The notes: generated by a model from the letters alone, not told the origin. Shown: positions 1 through 8,313, counted from the first letter of the stretch. The stretch: DNA of 49,688 bases from Actinokineospora sp. NBRC 105648 (GCF_030269645.1 NZ_BSTR01000031.1:1-49688), one strand, 5' to 3'. Made by a program: numbers and translations.

Positions 1-136
1 CTCGATCTAGTGAACTCGCTTCGTGCGGGGCCCCTAGAGCACCGCGGTGGAGAGAAAAGGGCAGGTAAGGGCATCCCCACCCACGGCAAGTTTAGCGGCA
101 CTCTCCCCCCACACGAAGCGAGTCCACCAGATCGAG
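1..136 (+). repeat. Palindromic structured element, copy 1
   Basis: The arms 1-30 and 107-136 form an inverted repeat with 27 of 30 positions paired, and it may extend left of the window. Inside, 38-47 (AGAGCACCGC from base 36) can pair with 95-104 apart from a 2x2 mismatch, and GGTGG (46-50) with CCACC (77-82). Four unpaired or junction blocks, CGGGGCCCCTAG (26-37), AAGGGCATCCC (67-77), GCAAGTTTA (86-94) and CTCCCCCCA (103-111), recur in the same order and nearly the same spacing on the minus strand of 42172-42314. The conserved blocks between variable stems suggest a structured RNA or a folded mobile element. No protein-like reading frame explains it. Family and function are unknown to me. 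Confidence 0.75.
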
Positions 137-164
137 CATCCGTAACGGGACTTGCGTACCAGCC

Positions 165-299
165 GGGTCGGCCTCACCGCTGCGGTTTGCTGGGGGACGG
201 GATTCACTTGGGTGCGGGCGGGGTCGGCCTCACCGCTGCGGTTTGCTGGGGGACGGGATTCACTTGGGTGCGGGCGGGGTCGGCCTATCCGCTGCGGTA
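165..299. repeat. 56-bp tandem repeat
   Basis: Two identical 56-bp units lie at 165-220 and 221-276, followed by a third that diverges after about 23 bases (277-299). A shorter echo of the unit start is seen near 331-345. The unit length is not a multiple of three and no conserved reading frame runs through it, so it is most likely non-coding. The remainder of 137-414 holds nothing else I recognise. Confidence 0.85.
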
Positions 300-414
300 T
301 CGGCGGGGTCAGGATCCTATTGTGTGCCAGCGGGATTGGCCTATCCGCTGCCATTGGGTGGTGGCGAGGCGAGACTCTGCCGTGGTTTTGCAGCGGGTCT
401 GCATTCCCGCCGAA

Positions 415-1524
415 TTACTCCCCGAAGTGTGCCAGGTTCAGGAATGGGTAACCGGGCAAGCCTGCGGCCGCCGTTAGTCCTGCCTCTGGCTTCCCCGCCA
501 CCCACAGCACCCCCGTAGCCGCAACGTTCGTCCGCAACGACGATCCAGCCCGTGGCAGGACAACCGGCACGACTCGGCCGTCTGGCAGCGTTGCCTGGCC
601 GGTCACTGTCTTGCGGGTGACTCGGGTCGGGGCCGGTAGGTCGACTGGCACCTGCGTCCACGGCCCGGCTGCCAGGAGTCGGTCGATCTTCGACCAGTGC
701 AGCATCCGGTGGATGCGCCATCCCAGCAGTGCCAGGATCGCCAGGGTTCCCACGAAGACGCCGATGGACAGCCACACCTGGTCCGCTCGAATCCCACGAC
801 GCAGCAGGTCCACGACGATGAAGCCGGCGAAGATCGTCAGCAGGGCCGGGGCGACCAGGTCGGTGCGGGCGCGCTTGCGTGGTGCGGCGATCACCCTCGC
901 CAGTACCGCATCTGCCGAGGCCAGCGAGGCGCGGACGGGGGCGGGCTGTTCCACCGAGATCTCGTAGGCGCTGGTGAACTCCGCCGTGCTCACCCTCGCC
1001 TGGCCCAACGGCAGGGCGAGGCCGGTCGAGCGGATCGCGGTCCAGCCCTTGTCGTCCGGGCCGACGAGCCAGATCTTGCCGGTGCGGGCCAGGACCTGCT
1101 GTGCCGCCCACGGGAGCGCGGGTGCGAGCAGGTTCAGGGTCGAGCCGTCCGGGAACCGGGCCAGGAGGCGGGCCTTGGGCAGGCCCCGGGTGGGGCGGAA
1201 GACCTTGACCGTCGCGGGGCGCCACGGGGAGGTGCGCAGCAGGCGGGTGGCGGGACCTATCCACCGGCCGCTGATCAGCACCGCGAGCACGAGGGTGACC
1301 AGGAAGGCCAGCGCCGCTACTGTCAGGATCGCTATGCCGATCCAACCCCCGCCCGCCGCGATCAGCCAGACCGCCGGGACACCGAAGAGGAGTACCGCGA
1401 ACGGCAGCCCGATCAGCGGGAGCCGGATCGAGGTCAGGGCGCGGGCGGTGGCCAGGTCCTCGATGGCGGGTCCCTCGACCGGTGGTTCCACGGCGGCTGC
1501 CTCGCGCTGGGTGACCTTGCTCAT
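415..1524 (-). CDS. Hypothetical multi-pass membrane protein (369 aa)
   Basis: I do not recognise this protein. It has two hydrophobic segments near the N-terminus (about residues 36-58 and 64-86), a soluble stretch of about 120 residues, another pair of hydrophobic segments in the middle (about 222-240 and 250-268), and a soluble C-terminal half. The ATG at 1524 follows GGGAGG with a 4-base gap, which supports this start. It is divergent from the HugZ/DUF2470 gene, and the iron box at 1602-1615 lies 78 bases upstream, so iron control of both genes is possible but not shown. The gene stands alone on its strand, and codon usage looks native. Function unknown. Confidence 0.8.
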   Translation of the reverse strand: MSKVTQREAAAVEPPVEGPAIEDLATARALTSIRLPLIGLPFAVLLFGVPAVWLIAAGGGWIGIAILTVAALAFLVTLVLAVLISGRWIGPATRLLRTSPWRPATVKVFRPTRGLPKARLLARFPDGSTLNLLAPALPWAAQQVLARTGKIWLVGPDDKGWTAIRSTGLALPLGQARVSTAEFTSAYEISVEQPAPVRASLASADAVLARVIAAPRKRARTDLVAPALLTIFAGFIVVDLLRRGIRADQVWLSIGVFVGTLAILALLGWRIHRMLHWSKIDRLLAAGPWTQVPVDLPAPTRVTRKTVTGQATLPDGRVVPVVLPRAGSSLRTNVAATGVLWVAGKPEAGLTAAAGLPGYPFLNLAHFGE

Positions 1525-1601
1525 GTGCCCTCCCGGTGGCGGTTGACCTGGGCAGCGTAGCCAGTTCGTGGTAGACGACTTCCCAGCGGACCCGACACAA
1601 G

Positions 1602-1615
1602 TTAGGGTGGCCTAA
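1602..1615 (+). promoter_or_regulatory. IdeR/DtxR-type iron box
   Basis: TTAGGGTGGCCTAA matches the core of the IdeR/DtxR operator (TTAGGTTAGSCTAACCTAA); I count about 13 of 19 positions over the full site. It ends 16 bases before the start codon of the DUF2470 gene, a place where bound repressor would block transcription. Iron-dependent repression of that gene is inferred from this position. Confidence 0.65.
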
Positions 1616-1631
1616 GTCAGGAGGTGTGGCA

Positions 1632-2417
1632 GTGACCCGAAGCGACGCGCCGCGTCCGCCGGCACCGCATCCGGCCGAGCGGGCGCGCACCATCGCGGCC
1701 CTGGGTGGTCGGGCGACGCTGGTCCCGGCGACCGACCCGAGCGGGTCCGACCGGATCTCGCCGCTGCTGCACCACGTGCACGACGACGGCACCGTCAGTG
1801 TCCTGCTGCCCGACGACCACGAACTGGTCGCCGCCGCTTGGCAGGCGCCGCGCGGGGAGTTGGCCACGATGGTGGAGCTCGCCGACGCGGCCCCGGTGCC
1901 CCTGCGCGAGCCGATCCGCGGGCTGCTGTGGATCACCGGGTGGCTCCGCGCGCTGTCCGAGGAGGAGTCGCGCGCCCAGGCCCTCGTGGTCGCCGAGCGC
2001 AGGCCCGACCCGCGGCTGCTCGATCTCGGTCACGGCGCCGCGCTGCTCCGGCTCATCCCCGCCTCCCTGGTCCTGGCCGACGCCGAGGGCTCGCACTCGG
2101 TGGCCCTGGCCGCGTTCACCGCCGCCGAACCGGACCCGTTCGCCGCGTTCGAGGCCGGGTGGCTGCGCCACCTGGAGGTCACGCACACCGACGTCGTGGG
2201 CGCCCTCGTCCGCCACCTCCCCGAAGACCTGCGCGGCGGCCACGTGCGCCCGCTCGGCCTGGACCGCTTCGGTCTGCGCCTGCGCGTGGAGGCCGCCGAC
2301 GCCGACCACGACGTCCGCCTCGCCTTCTCCCACCCGGTCAGCACCCCGACGGAACTCAGCGCCGAACTCCGGCGACTCGTCGGCTGTCCGTTCCTGGCCG
2401 CCCGCAGCGCGGGCTAG
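1632..2417 (+). CDS. HugZ-like / DUF2470 domain protein
   Basis: A soluble protein of 261 residues. The C-terminal part, roughly the last 90 residues from DPFAAFEAGWLRHLE, looks like DUF2470. The N-terminal part resembles the split-barrel (pyridoxamine-phosphate-oxidase-like) fold of HugZ-type haem-degrading proteins. In that family the protein binds haem and releases iron. That role here is inference, supported by the iron box just upstream. A GTG at 1626 is only one base from AGGAGG (1619-1624); the in-frame GTG at 1632 has a 7-base spacing and is preferred. No haem transport or siderophore genes adjoin it. Alternative: a haem or flavin-binding protein without oxygenase activity. Confidence 0.75.
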   Translation: MTRSDAPRPPAPHPAERARTIAALGGRATLVPATDPSGSDRISPLLHHVHDDGTVSVLLPDDHELVAAAWQAPRGELATMVELADAAPVPLREPIRGLLWITGWLRALSEEESRAQALVVAERRPDPRLLDLGHGAALLRLIPASLVLADAEGSHSVALAAFTAAEPDPFAAFEAGWLRHLEVTHTDVVGALVRHLPEDLRGGHVRPLGLDRFGLRLRVEAADADHDVRLAFSHPVSTPTELSAELRRLVGCPFLAARSAG

Positions 2418-2480
2418 CCCCCCGCCGACCACCCGGCGTTGTAGGGCGTCCACACACGGGGGCGAGTAGCTTCCCGCAGG

Positions 2481-3287
2481 GTGGGGAGACTGCGGGAGTG
2501 GCTGGCGCCGGTGCGCGACGGCTCCGACTTCATCGACGATCCCGAGCAGCGGCGGCTGGTGCGGATCGAGCTGGTCATCGTCTTCTCGATCACCCTCGGC
2601 CTCTCCGGGCTGAGCAGTCTGCTGTCCCTTGTGGACGCCCTGCTGCAACCCGTCGCGCTCAGCAGGCAGACCGTCGCCATCAACGTCCCGCAGGCCGACC
2701 TCGGCCTGATCGACCTGCTCAAACAACTCCTCGGCGTCGTGCGGCTCGTCGCCTGGGGGACCCTCGGTCTCTACCTGCTCTACCGCGCGGGCATGCGGTT
2801 GGCGCAGGTCGGGCTCGACGGGCGCCGCAAGGGGTCCGACGCTGCGGCCGGGGTCGGGTTGGCCACGCTGATCGGGCTCCCCGGGCTCGGGTTCTACCTG
2901 GTCAGCCACGCCCTCGGGATCAACCTCGCGGTGGCTCCGTCCACTCTGGACGACACCTGGTGGCGACCGGTCGTGCTGACCCTCCTGGCCGCGGGCAACG
3001 CGTGGGCCGAGGAGGTGCTGGTGGTCGGGTACCTGATCAGCCGGTTGCGCCACCTCGGGTTCCGGGAGAACTCCTCGCTCGTGTTCGCCGCAGTGCTGCG
3101 CGGTTCGTACCACCTCTACCAGGGGTTCGGCGGCTTCGTGGGCAACCTGGTCATGGGACTGGTGTTCGGCCGCGTGTGGCAGCGGACGAACCGGTTGTGG
3201 CCGTTGGTCATCGCGCACACGCTGCTCGACTTCGTGGCCTTCGTGGGATATTCGCTGTTGCGCGGCAAGGTGTCCTGGCTGCCCTAG
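2481..3287 (+). CDS. CPBP-family intramembrane metalloprotease-like protein
   Basis: A 268-residue polytopic membrane protein of the CPBP (CAAX protease/bacteriocin-processing) family. The family's conserved elements are visible: E177-E178 in AEEVLVVG, H211 in SYHLYQG and H246-x3-D250 in HTLLDF. In the usual EExxxR motif the arginine position (182) is valine, so protease activity is uncertain. About seven hydrophobic segments are seen. The GTG start at 2481 has only a weak upstream purine stretch, so the start is uncertain by about 10 codons. It lies 63 bases after the DUF2470 gene. Its TAG stop shares a CTAG tetramer with the stop of the convergent gene 3284-3703. Substrate unknown. Confidence 0.85.
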   Translation: MGRLREWLAPVRDGSDFIDDPEQRRLVRIELVIVFSITLGLSGLSSLLSLVDALLQPVALSRQTVAINVPQADLGLIDLLKQLLGVVRLVAWGTLGLYLLYRAGMRLAQVGLDGRRKGSDAAAGVGLATLIGLPGLGFYLVSHALGINLAVAPSTLDDTWWRPVVLTLLAAGNAWAEEVLVVGYLISRLRHLGFRENSSLVFAAVLRGSYHLYQGFGGFVGNLVMGLVFGRVWQRTNRLWPLVIAHTLLDFVAFVGYSLLRGKVSWLP

Positions 3288-3703
3288 GCCACCAACAGCC
3301 CGACCCCGATCGACACCACCCCCACCGCCAGCGCGACGGCACCCGCCCAGACCAGGCCGATCAACCGGTTGGGCCGCACGACCTCGCCCCGTCCCATGGA
3401 CGAGAAGAAGAACCCCGCCGGGATCAGGGCCGCGGCGAGTGGCACGCCGAGTCGTGCGAGCCAGCCGAGCGCGCCCGTGAGGGCCGCGCCGTCGGCTAAC
3501 ACCAGGCAGACGAGCCCGAGGGTGACGAGCACGCCCGCGTGCGCGTGACCCGCGCGGGCGAACCGCTGCTGGAACGGAGTCGCCGGGGCCTGGCCGCGGG
3601 CGAGCCGCATCAGGTACCAGCCGCCGAACTCGATGCCGACGATGGAGAGCAGGACGGTGCCCGCCAGCACCCGGCTGGCGTCGGAGAGTGCGAAAGTGGT
3701 CAT
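3284..3703 (-). CDS. Small four-helix membrane protein
   Basis: 139 residues with four hydrophobic segments (about 12-30, 53-72, 78-100 and 112-137) and a HAHAGVL motif at the start of the second helix. It resembles the small uncharacterised membrane proteins common in actinomycetes, and I cannot assign a function. It is divergent from the ligD ligase gene with an 84-base intergenic region carrying two perfect palindromes. The stop codons of this gene and the CPBP gene overlap in one CTAG. Confidence 0.75.
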   Translation of the reverse strand: MTTFALSDASRVLAGTVLLSIVGIEFGGWYLMRLARGQAPATPFQQRFARAGHAHAGVLVTLGLVCLVLADGAALTGALGWLARLGVPLAAALIPAGFFFSSMGRGEVVRPNRLIGLVWAGAVALAVGVVSIGVGLLVA

Positions 3704-3719
3704 GCCGGAAAGATTACAG

Positions 3720-3758
3720 TGTTACGTAACAGCGTTTCAATACCTTTCCGCTAGCGGA
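3720..3758. promoter_or_regulatory. Two perfect 12-bp palindromes between divergent genes
   Basis: TGTTACGTAACA (3720-3731) and TCCGCTAGCGGA (3747-3758) are both perfect 12-bp palindromes. They lie in the 84-base region between the small membrane protein (minus) and the LigD ligase gene (plus), where a dimeric repressor could control either gene. No regulator gene is adjacent, so the binding protein is unknown. Confidence 0.5.
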
Positions 3759-3787
3759 TCGACGCAGCTCCGGGTACCAATGGGGCC

Positions 3788-5269
3788 ATGGCTGGCCTGG
3801 GCGAGTACCGCCGGAAGCGGGACGCCGGGCGCACCCCCGAACCCGTCCCGGCCGAGGACGCCGTGCTCGACAGCGCCGTGCTCGAAACCGGCGCGGACGG
3901 CGACACCCTGGCGTTCGTCATCCAGGAGCACCACGCCAGCAGGCTGCACTGGGACGTCCGGCTGGAACGCGGCGGCGTGCTGGTGAGCTGGGCGGTCCCC
4001 AGGGGCCTGCCCACCGAACCCGGCGACATCCGGCTGGCCGTGCACACCGAGGACCACCCGATGGAGTACGCGACCTTCGAGGGCGAGATCCCCAAGGGCG
4101 AGTACGGCGGCGGTCGGATGGTCATCTGGGACCGCGGCACCTACGAGACAGTCAAGTGGAGCGAGCGCGAGGTGGCGGTCGTCTTCGCCGGCGGCCGCGT
4201 GCAGGGCAGGTACACCTTCTTCCACGGCGGCAAGTCCGACCGCGACTGGATGGTCCGCCGCTCCGAACCGCCGCAGCGCCCCGACTGGGTGCCGCTGCCG
4301 CAGACCCTCGAGCCGATGCTCGCCTCCCCCGGCGCGCTGCCCACCGCCGAGGAGGACGAGGACTGGGCCTACGAGTTCAAGTGGGACGGTGTCCGCGCAC
4401 TGGCCCGAGTGGACGGTGGCAGGCTGCGGCTGTTCTCCCGCAAGGGAAACGACATCACCGCCACCTACCCCGAGCTGCGCGCGCTCGGCGAGGAGCTGGG
4501 CAGCACCCAGGTGTGGCTCGACGGCGAGGTGGTGGCCTTCGCCGACGGCAAGCCCTCGTTCGCCGCCCTGCAGAAGCGCATGCACGTCGACGACGAGCGC
4601 CTCACCCGCAAGCTGGCCGTCGACCTGCCGGTGACCTACGTGGTCTTCGACGTGCTGCACCTCGACGGCCGCCCGTGCGCCGCCCTGCCCTACACCGAGC
4701 GCCGCGAGCTGCTGCTCGGCCTCGGCCTGCGCGGCCCGCACTGGAACACCTCGCCGAGCTACCCCGGCGAGGGGCCCGCGGTGCTGGAGACCGCCCGCGA
4801 CCAGCAGCTCGAGGGCATCATCGCCAAGCGGCTGGCCTCCCGGTACCACCCGGGCAGGCGCACCCCGGACTGGCGCAAGATCACCGACCTGCGGGCCGTC
4901 GAGGTGGTCATCGGCGGCTGGCGCCCCGGCGAGGGCAGGCGCGGCGACGTGTTCGGCTCGCTGATGCTGGGCGTGCCCTCCCCCGACGGGCTGCGCTACG
5001 TCGGCCAGGTCGGCACCGGGTTCACCGACGAGGCGCTGCGCGAGCTCACCGCGAAGCTGCTGCGCCTGGAGCGCAAGACACCGCCGTTCTGCAACGAGGT
5101 GCCGCGCGAGCGCGCCCGGCACGCGCGCTGGGTGCGGCCCACACTGGTGGGCGAGGTCGTGTTCCGGGACTGGACGGCCGACGGCCGGATGCGCGCGCCC
5201 GCCTGGCGCGGGCTGCGGCCGGACAAGGGTCCCGAGGACGTCGAGGGGTGGTCGGGCGGTGGCCGGTGA
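3788..5269 (+). CDS. ligD: LigD-type 3'-phosphoesterase and ATP-dependent DNA ligase
   Basis: A 493-residue protein joining two of the three LigD activities. Residues about 40-150 are the 3'-phosphoesterase domain, with the cluster H48, H49, R52, H54 and D56 (QEHHASRLHWDVRLE). From about 175 onward is the ATP-dependent ligase, with nucleotidyl lysine K198 in EFKWDG and downstream motifs LDGE, EGIIAKR and WRKI. Such proteins trim and seal 3' ends in Ku-dependent end joining. The polymerase is encoded by the next gene, which overlaps this one by 11 bases. No Ku gene is in the window. The ATG at 3788 follows GGGG closely. Separate polymerase and ligase polypeptides are common in actinomycetes. 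Confidence 0.93.
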   Translation: MAGLGEYRRKRDAGRTPEPVPAEDAVLDSAVLETGADGDTLAFVIQEHHASRLHWDVRLERGGVLVSWAVPRGLPTEPGDIRLAVHTEDHPMEYATFEGEIPKGEYGGGRMVIWDRGTYETVKWSEREVAVVFAGGRVQGRYTFFHGGKSDRDWMVRRSEPPQRPDWVPLPQTLEPMLASPGALPTAEEDEDWAYEFKWDGVRALARVDGGRLRLFSRKGNDITATYPELRALGEELGSTQVWLDGEVVAFADGKPSFAALQKRMHVDDERLTRKLAVDLPVTYVVFDVLHLDGRPCAALPYTERRELLLGLGLRGPHWNTSPSYPGEGPAVLETARDQQLEGIIAKRLASRYHPGRRTPDWRKITDLRAVEVVIGGWRPGEGRRGDVFGSLMLGVPSPDGLRYVGQVGTGFTDEALRELTAKLLRLERKTPPFCNEVPRERARHARWVRPTLVGEVVFRDWTADGRMRAPAWRGLRPDKGPEDVEGWSGGGR

Positions 5270-6173
5270 GGTGCTGGTCGAGGTCGACGGCAGGCGGTTG
5301 CGACTGTCCAACTTGGACAAGGTGCTCTACCCCGAGGACGGGTTCACCAAGGGCGACGTGATCGACTACTACAGCCGGGTCGCGCCGGTGCTGGCACCGC
5401 ACCTGCTCGACCGGCCGGTCACCTTCCGCCGCTTCCCCGACGGCGTGGCCAAACCGGGGTTCTTCGAGAAGAACGCCTCGCGGCACTCCCCCGAGTGGAT
5501 CCGCACCGTCACCATCGAGACCCCGGGCAGCTCGACCGGCGCGGAGTCGCTGGACTTCGCGCTGCTGTGCGACCTGCCGTCGCTGGTGTGGGCGGCGAAC
5601 CTGGCCGGCCTGGAGCTGCACGTCCCGCAGTGGACGGTGGGCGCCCGGGGCGGCAAGCGGCACCCCGACCGGCTGGTGTTCGACCTCGACCCCGGCCCGC
5701 CCGCCACCATCGTCGAGTGCGCCCGGGTGGCGCTGCGGCTGCGCGAGCTGCTCACCGACGACGGCCTCGACGTCGTCGCGAAGACCAGCGGCTCCAAGGG
5801 GATGCAGCTCTACGCGGCGGTGACCACCGCCTCCGACACCCGCACCTCCGACTACGCCAAGGCCATGGCCGAGCGGCTGGAGAAGGAGCTGCCCGACCTG
5901 GTGGTGTCCCGGATGGCGAAGAACCTGCGCCCCCGCAAGGTGTTCATAGACTGGAGCCAGAACAACCCGAACAAGACCACGGTCGCGCCGTACTCGCTGC
6001 GCGCCCGCCCGCTGCCCACCGCCTCGACCCCGCTCACCTGGGCCGAGGTCGCCGCCTGCCGCGCCCCCGAGGACCTGGTGTTCACCGCCGACGACGTGCT
6101 GGACCGGGTCGAGGAGCACGGCGACCTGTTCGCGCCGCTGCTGGCGGGCAAGGCGCCGCGGCTGCCGCGCTAG
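5259..6173 (+). CDS. LigD-type polymerase (primase-like) domain protein
   Basis: 304 residues matching the archaeo-eukaryotic primase-like polymerase domain of LigD, which adds nucleotides (often ribonucleotides) at breaks before ligation. The metal-binding acidic pair is in FDLDPG, the SGSKGMQLY loop follows, and a third acidic residue lies in FIDWSQN. The GTG at 5259 lies inside the end of the ligase gene, 10 bases after GAGGGG, so the two are translationally coupled and presumably act together in double-strand break repair. Its TAG stop shares a CTAG tetramer with the stop of the convergent DM13 gene. Confidence 0.92.
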   Translation: MAGEVLVEVDGRRLRLSNLDKVLYPEDGFTKGDVIDYYSRVAPVLAPHLLDRPVTFRRFPDGVAKPGFFEKNASRHSPEWIRTVTIETPGSSTGAESLDFALLCDLPSLVWAANLAGLELHVPQWTVGARGGKRHPDRLVFDLDPGPPATIVECARVALRLRELLTDDGLDVVAKTSGSKGMQLYAAVTTASDTRTSDYAKAMAERLEKELPDLVVSRMAKNLRPRKVFIDWSQNNPNKTTVAPYSLRARPLPTASTPLTWAEVAACRAPEDLVFTADDVLDRVEEHGDLFAPLLAGKAPRLPR

Positions 6174-6748
6174 AGGTCGACCGGGGCGGACCCGAAGGCC
6201 ACGTTGAACCGGTCGCACCAGATGACGACGCTGCGCATGCCGGTCAGGTCGGCGTCGGCGGGGATCGGGTAGTTGATGTTGCCGTCGGTGGCCTTGAGCT
6301 TGCCCAGCCGGACGTAGCGGCCGTCGTCGTAGGCGTGCCAGTCCGCGCCCGCGGGGGCGGCCGAGAGCCAGACGTGCACGTCCGGGCCGTCCGAGGTGGA
6401 GAACCCGGTCAGCCGCAGCAGCCGGGCGCCACCCTGCTCGAGCACCCGGGCGGTCCCTCGGGTGGGGTGCTCCTGGCTCACGAACGCGCCCTCACCCAGC
6501 ACCTTCGGCCCCGCGGGCGCGGTGGTGAGCACCGGCGGAGTCGAAGTCACTGAAGGCGCGGCGGTCGCGGCGGTCTCGGGAGTCGTGGCGGTGGCCGTCG
6601 GGGCCTCGAACGCGGCGGGGACGGCCTCGTCCACCGAGTTGTGCGTGACCAGCTTCCAGGGCTGGAACAACCACAATCCGACGATCAACAGGGCCAGGGC
6701 GGTGATAACGCCACCCCAGACCACCCTGCGACGCAACGATCCGCGCAT
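6170..6748 (-). CDS. Membrane-anchored DM13 domain protein
   Basis: 192 residues. A signal anchor (about residues 12-29) is followed by a Thr/Ala/Pro-rich linker (about 45-80) and a DM13 domain (about 85-192), recognisable from [30 protein letters not shown] and [16 protein letters not shown]13 domains are proposed to take part in redox or electron transfer, with a conserved cysteine in the VIWC motif, which is present. It is expected outside the cell membrane. Its promoter region faces that of the arginine deiminase gene. No functional partner is evident. Confidence 0.88.
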   Translation of the reverse strand: MRGSLRRRVVWGGVITALALLIVGLWLFQPWKLVTHNSVDEAVPAAFEAPTATATTPETAATAAPSVTSTPPVLTTAPAGPKVLGEGAFVSQEHPTRGTARVLEQGGARLLRLTGFSTSDGPDVHVWLSAAPAGADWHAYDDGRYVRLGKLKATDGNINYPIPADADLTGMRSVVIWCDRFNVAFGSAPVDL

Positions 6749-6784
6749 AAAACCGGCCCTTCACTTAACGATTCGCAAACAAGC

Positions 6785-6862
6785 ATGGCGATCTGTGGCG
6801 TTCTTCGCCATTATGCCCGGTCGCAGGCAGCGTTTTCCTTACTGAGTGGTTACGCTCGTTTC
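6785..6862 (+). promoter_or_regulatory. Possible leaderless promoter of the arginine deiminase gene
   Basis: TACGCT (6851-6856) fits the actinobacterial -10 pattern TANNNT and ends six bases before the GTG at 6863, with no ribosome-binding site between. This suggests a leaderless transcript. Upstream, ATGGCGA (6785-6791) and TCGCCAT (6805-6811) form a 7-bp inverted repeat that could be an operator. Both are inferences from sequence alone. Confidence 0.4.
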
Positions 6863-8104
6863 GTGACCGCTGACATCCCGGACGTCCCCGACGCCGAGCA
6901 GCCCGCCCCCTCCCCGCGCGTGGACAGCGAGGTCGGCCCGCTGCGCACGGTGCTGTTGCACCGCCCGGGCAACGAGCTCAAGCGCCTCACGCCGAGGAAC
7001 AACGACCAGCTCCTCTTCGACAGCATCCCCTGGGTCGACCGCGCCCAGGACGAGCACGACGCCTTCGCCGACGTGCTCACCGGGCGCGGGGTCGAGGTCA
7101 TGCTGCTCTCGGACAGCCTGGTCGTCGCGCTGGCCGACGAGCGCGCGCACGCCGCCGCGGCCACCACCGCGGTCGACCGGCGGCGGCTGGGCAACGAGCT
7201 GGCCGACGCGCTGGCGGGCTACCTGGCCACGGTGGACGCCAAGGGCCTGGCCGACGTGCTGATGGCGGGCATGACCTTCGAGGAGCTGCCCGCCGCCGAG
7301 GGCGCCTCGCTGGTGCGCAAGATGCACCACCCGCACGACTTCGTCGTCGACCCGCTGCCCAACCTGCTGTTCACCCGCGACTCGTCGGTCTGGATCGGCG
7401 ACCGGGTGGCCATCGCGTCGCTGGCGATGCCCGCCCGGGCCCGGGAGACCGCGCTGCTCGACCTGATCTACGCCTACCACCCGCGCTTCCGCACCGCGGG
7501 CCGCGCGTACGGCGCGCACTCGGCCCCCGTCGAGGGCGGCGACGTGCTGCTGCTGGCGCCCGGCGTGATCGCCATCGGGGTCGGCGAGCGCACCACCCCG
7601 GCGGGCGCGGAGTCGCTGGCCCGCTCGGCCTTCCGCGACGGGCTCGCGCACACCGTGCTGGCGGTGCCGATCGCGCAGGACCGGGCCACGATGCACCTGG
7701 ACACCGTGTGCACCATGGTCGACCGGGACGCCGTGGTGATGTACCCGGCGGTGCGCGACACCCTGCGCGCCTACAGCCTGCGCCCGGACGGGGCGGGCGG
7801 GGTGCGGGTCGAGGGCCCGACGCCGTTCCTCGACGCCGCGTCCACCGCGATGGGCATCGACCGGCTGCGGGTGATCGACACCGGCCTGGACCCGGTGACC
7901 GCCGAGCGCGAGCAGTGGGACGACGGCAACAACACCCTGGCGGTCGCGCCGGGTGTGGTCGTGGCCTACGAGCGCAACGTGGAGACGAACTCGCGGCTGG
8001 AGGACGCCGGGATAGAGGTGCTCCGGATCAGCGGCTCCGAGCTGGGCACCGGCCGCGGCGGGCCGCGCTGCATGTCCTGCCCGGTGACCCGCGACGCGCT
8101 CTGA
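6863..8104 (+). CDS. arcA: Arginine deiminase
   Basis: 413 residues, the usual length for the family. It hydrolyses arginine to citrulline and ammonia. Family motifs are present in order: [13 protein letters not shown] near the N-terminus, [36 protein letters not shown] (catalytic His/Asp) and the C-terminal [11 protein letters not shown], where C403 corresponds to the nucleophilic Cys406 of the Pseudomonas enzyme. The GTG at 6863 is the first start that fits the family N-terminus. It lacks a Shine-Dalgarno sequence and may be leaderless. No carbamoyltransferase, carbamate kinase or antiporter gene is adjacent, so this is an isolated enzyme rather than a full ADI operon. Confidence 0.93.
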   Translation: MTADIPDVPDAEQPAPSPRVDSEVGPLRTVLLHRPGNELKRLTPRNNDQLLFDSIPWVDRAQDEHDAFADVLTGRGVEVMLLSDSLVVALADERAHAAAATTAVDRRRLGNELADALAGYLATVDAKGLADVLMAGMTFEELPAAEGASLVRKMHHPHDFVVDPLPNLLFTRDSSVWIGDRVAIASLAMPARARETALLDLIYAYHPRFRTAGRAYGAHSAPVEGGDVLLLAPGVIAIGVGERTTPAGAESLARSAFRDGLAHTVLAVPIAQDRATMHLDTVCTMVDRDAVVMYPAVRDTLRAYSLRPDGAGGVRVEGPTPFLDAASTAMGIDRLRVIDTGLDPVTAEREQWDDGNNTLAVAPGVVVAYERNVETNSRLEDAGIEVLRISGSELGTGRGGPRCMSCPVTRDAL

Positions 8105-8110
8105 TCGCGG

Positions 8111-8209
8111 CTAAGCGAGCATCCAGCGCAGGGCGAGGTAGGCGAGCAGGCCGAACACGGTCAACAGGGCGGTGGCGGCCGCGGCCTGCCACCTGCGTTC
8201 GGTCTGCAT
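8111..8209 (-). CDS. Possible 32-residue single-helix membrane protein
   Basis: A short frame reads ATG at 8209 to TAG at 8111. It has a positively charged start (MQTERRW), one hydrophobic helix of about 20 residues and a short tail ending WMLA. GAGGAG lies 4 bases before the ATG. The composition (basic N-terminus, then a clean hydrophobic stretch) and the ribosome-binding site make a real small protein plausible. It is convergent with the deiminase gene, six bases from its stop. Function unknown. Confidence 0.5.
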   Translation of the reverse strand: MQTERRWQAAAATALLTVFGLLAYLALRWMLA

Positions 8210-8313
8210 CGTGCTCCTCGGGTACCGGTCGGGGTCGGGGAGATCCTGGCACCGCCCGCCGCGGCGCGCCGGTCGAACGGGCTCGCCCGATATGGTGAAT
8301 CCCGCCGAAAAGC

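Noticed and set aside
1617..3218. A 533-codon open frame on the minus strand
   Set aside because: It is antisense to the DUF2470 and CPBP genes, both with recognisable domains.
3788..6173. One LigD gene broken by a frameshift
   Set aside because: Separate ligase and polymerase genes with an overlapping start and own ribosome-binding site are normal in actinomycetes, and both proteins are complete.
6863..8104. Complete arginine deiminase operon
   Set aside because: Only the deiminase is present; neighbours are a DM13 protein and ferritin.
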